This document shows, piece by piece, positions 32,393 to 32,474 of a stretch of DNA of 32,474 bases. The stretch's first letter is position 1; every line of letters starts with the position of its first letter. Under the pieces are notes generated by a model. The model saw only the letters and a program-made list of their open reading frames with translations. It searched no databases and was not told where the DNA came from. Made by a program: the position numbers and the translations under genes. The stretch covers positions 1-32,474 of the forward strand of contig JBEKEO010000015.1 of the NCBI GenBank assembly GCA_050013795.1, given 5' to 3'. Origin of the DNA: CAWHOW01 sp050013795 (GTDB taxonomy: Bacteria > Bacteroidota > Bacteroidia > Bacteroidales > CG2-30-32-10).

Positions 32393-32474
32393 TGTTTTAG
32401 TTTTTTTAATTATTAATACTTGAATTAATTTTACTCTTGCGATGGTTATTATGCTGTAAACTTTATCATTAGTA

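Overview
The window comes from a member of the Bacteroidota. The supporting signs are AT-rich intergenic DNA, several promoters with the TAnnTTTG -7 box typical of the phylum, no clear Shine-Dalgarno sequences, a PorE-like TPR/PD40/OmpA protein, a type IX secretion (T9SS) C-terminal sorting domain, an IPExxxVDY-family gene next to rnc, and small TonB_C and regulatory-domain proteins. No phage, insertion sequence or CRISPR array was seen. Function assignments rest on motif recognition by eye; no database search was possible.

Layout. 1-2540 (minus): a chagasin-like protease inhibitor with a premature stop just before its RPW motif, and a PorE-like envelope protein. 2540-6060 (plus): HU, an orphan ACP-like protein, and an ECF sigma factor overlapping a one-TM protein with a barrel-like C-terminus. 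6060-10000 (mostly minus): tRNA-Arg(CCG), a TonB_C-like secreted protein, rsmI, a 34-residue Lys/Ala-rich protein, an M28 peptidase and a conserved hypothetical. 10090-12870: thymidine kinase, a lipoprotein, a cyclophilin and pheS. 12970-16310 is accessory: a YD-repeat secreted protein with a small partner, a structured intergenic element, and a two-gene unit led by a 21-bp/heptad-repeat protein with a LytTR-like promoter. 16410-21410: a PDZ/alpha-beta hydrolase, then IPExxxVDY, rnc, fabF, acpP and, divergently, purN.

21490-25740 (plus) is the most striking region: gatE, a CCG-domain iron-sulfur protein, then gatD. GatDE is the archaeal Glu-tRNA(Gln) amidotransferase; bacteria normally use GatCAB. 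25840-29010 (minus): a SUMF1-like secreted protein followed by a T9SS-exported protein built of fourteen ~22-residue GGSYDGF repeats. 29440-32390 (minus): a small membrane protein, a YVTN propeller whose signal region is made of 8-bp and 7-bp tandem repeats, and a fibronectin-like surface protein.

Housekeeping blocks (rsmI, tdk, pheS, rnc-fabF-acpP-purN) look ordinary. The points of interest are the archaeal-type amidotransferase locus, the heptad array whose variable codon changes at positions 1 and 2 but not 3, the broken chagasin gene, and the repeats inside a signal peptide.
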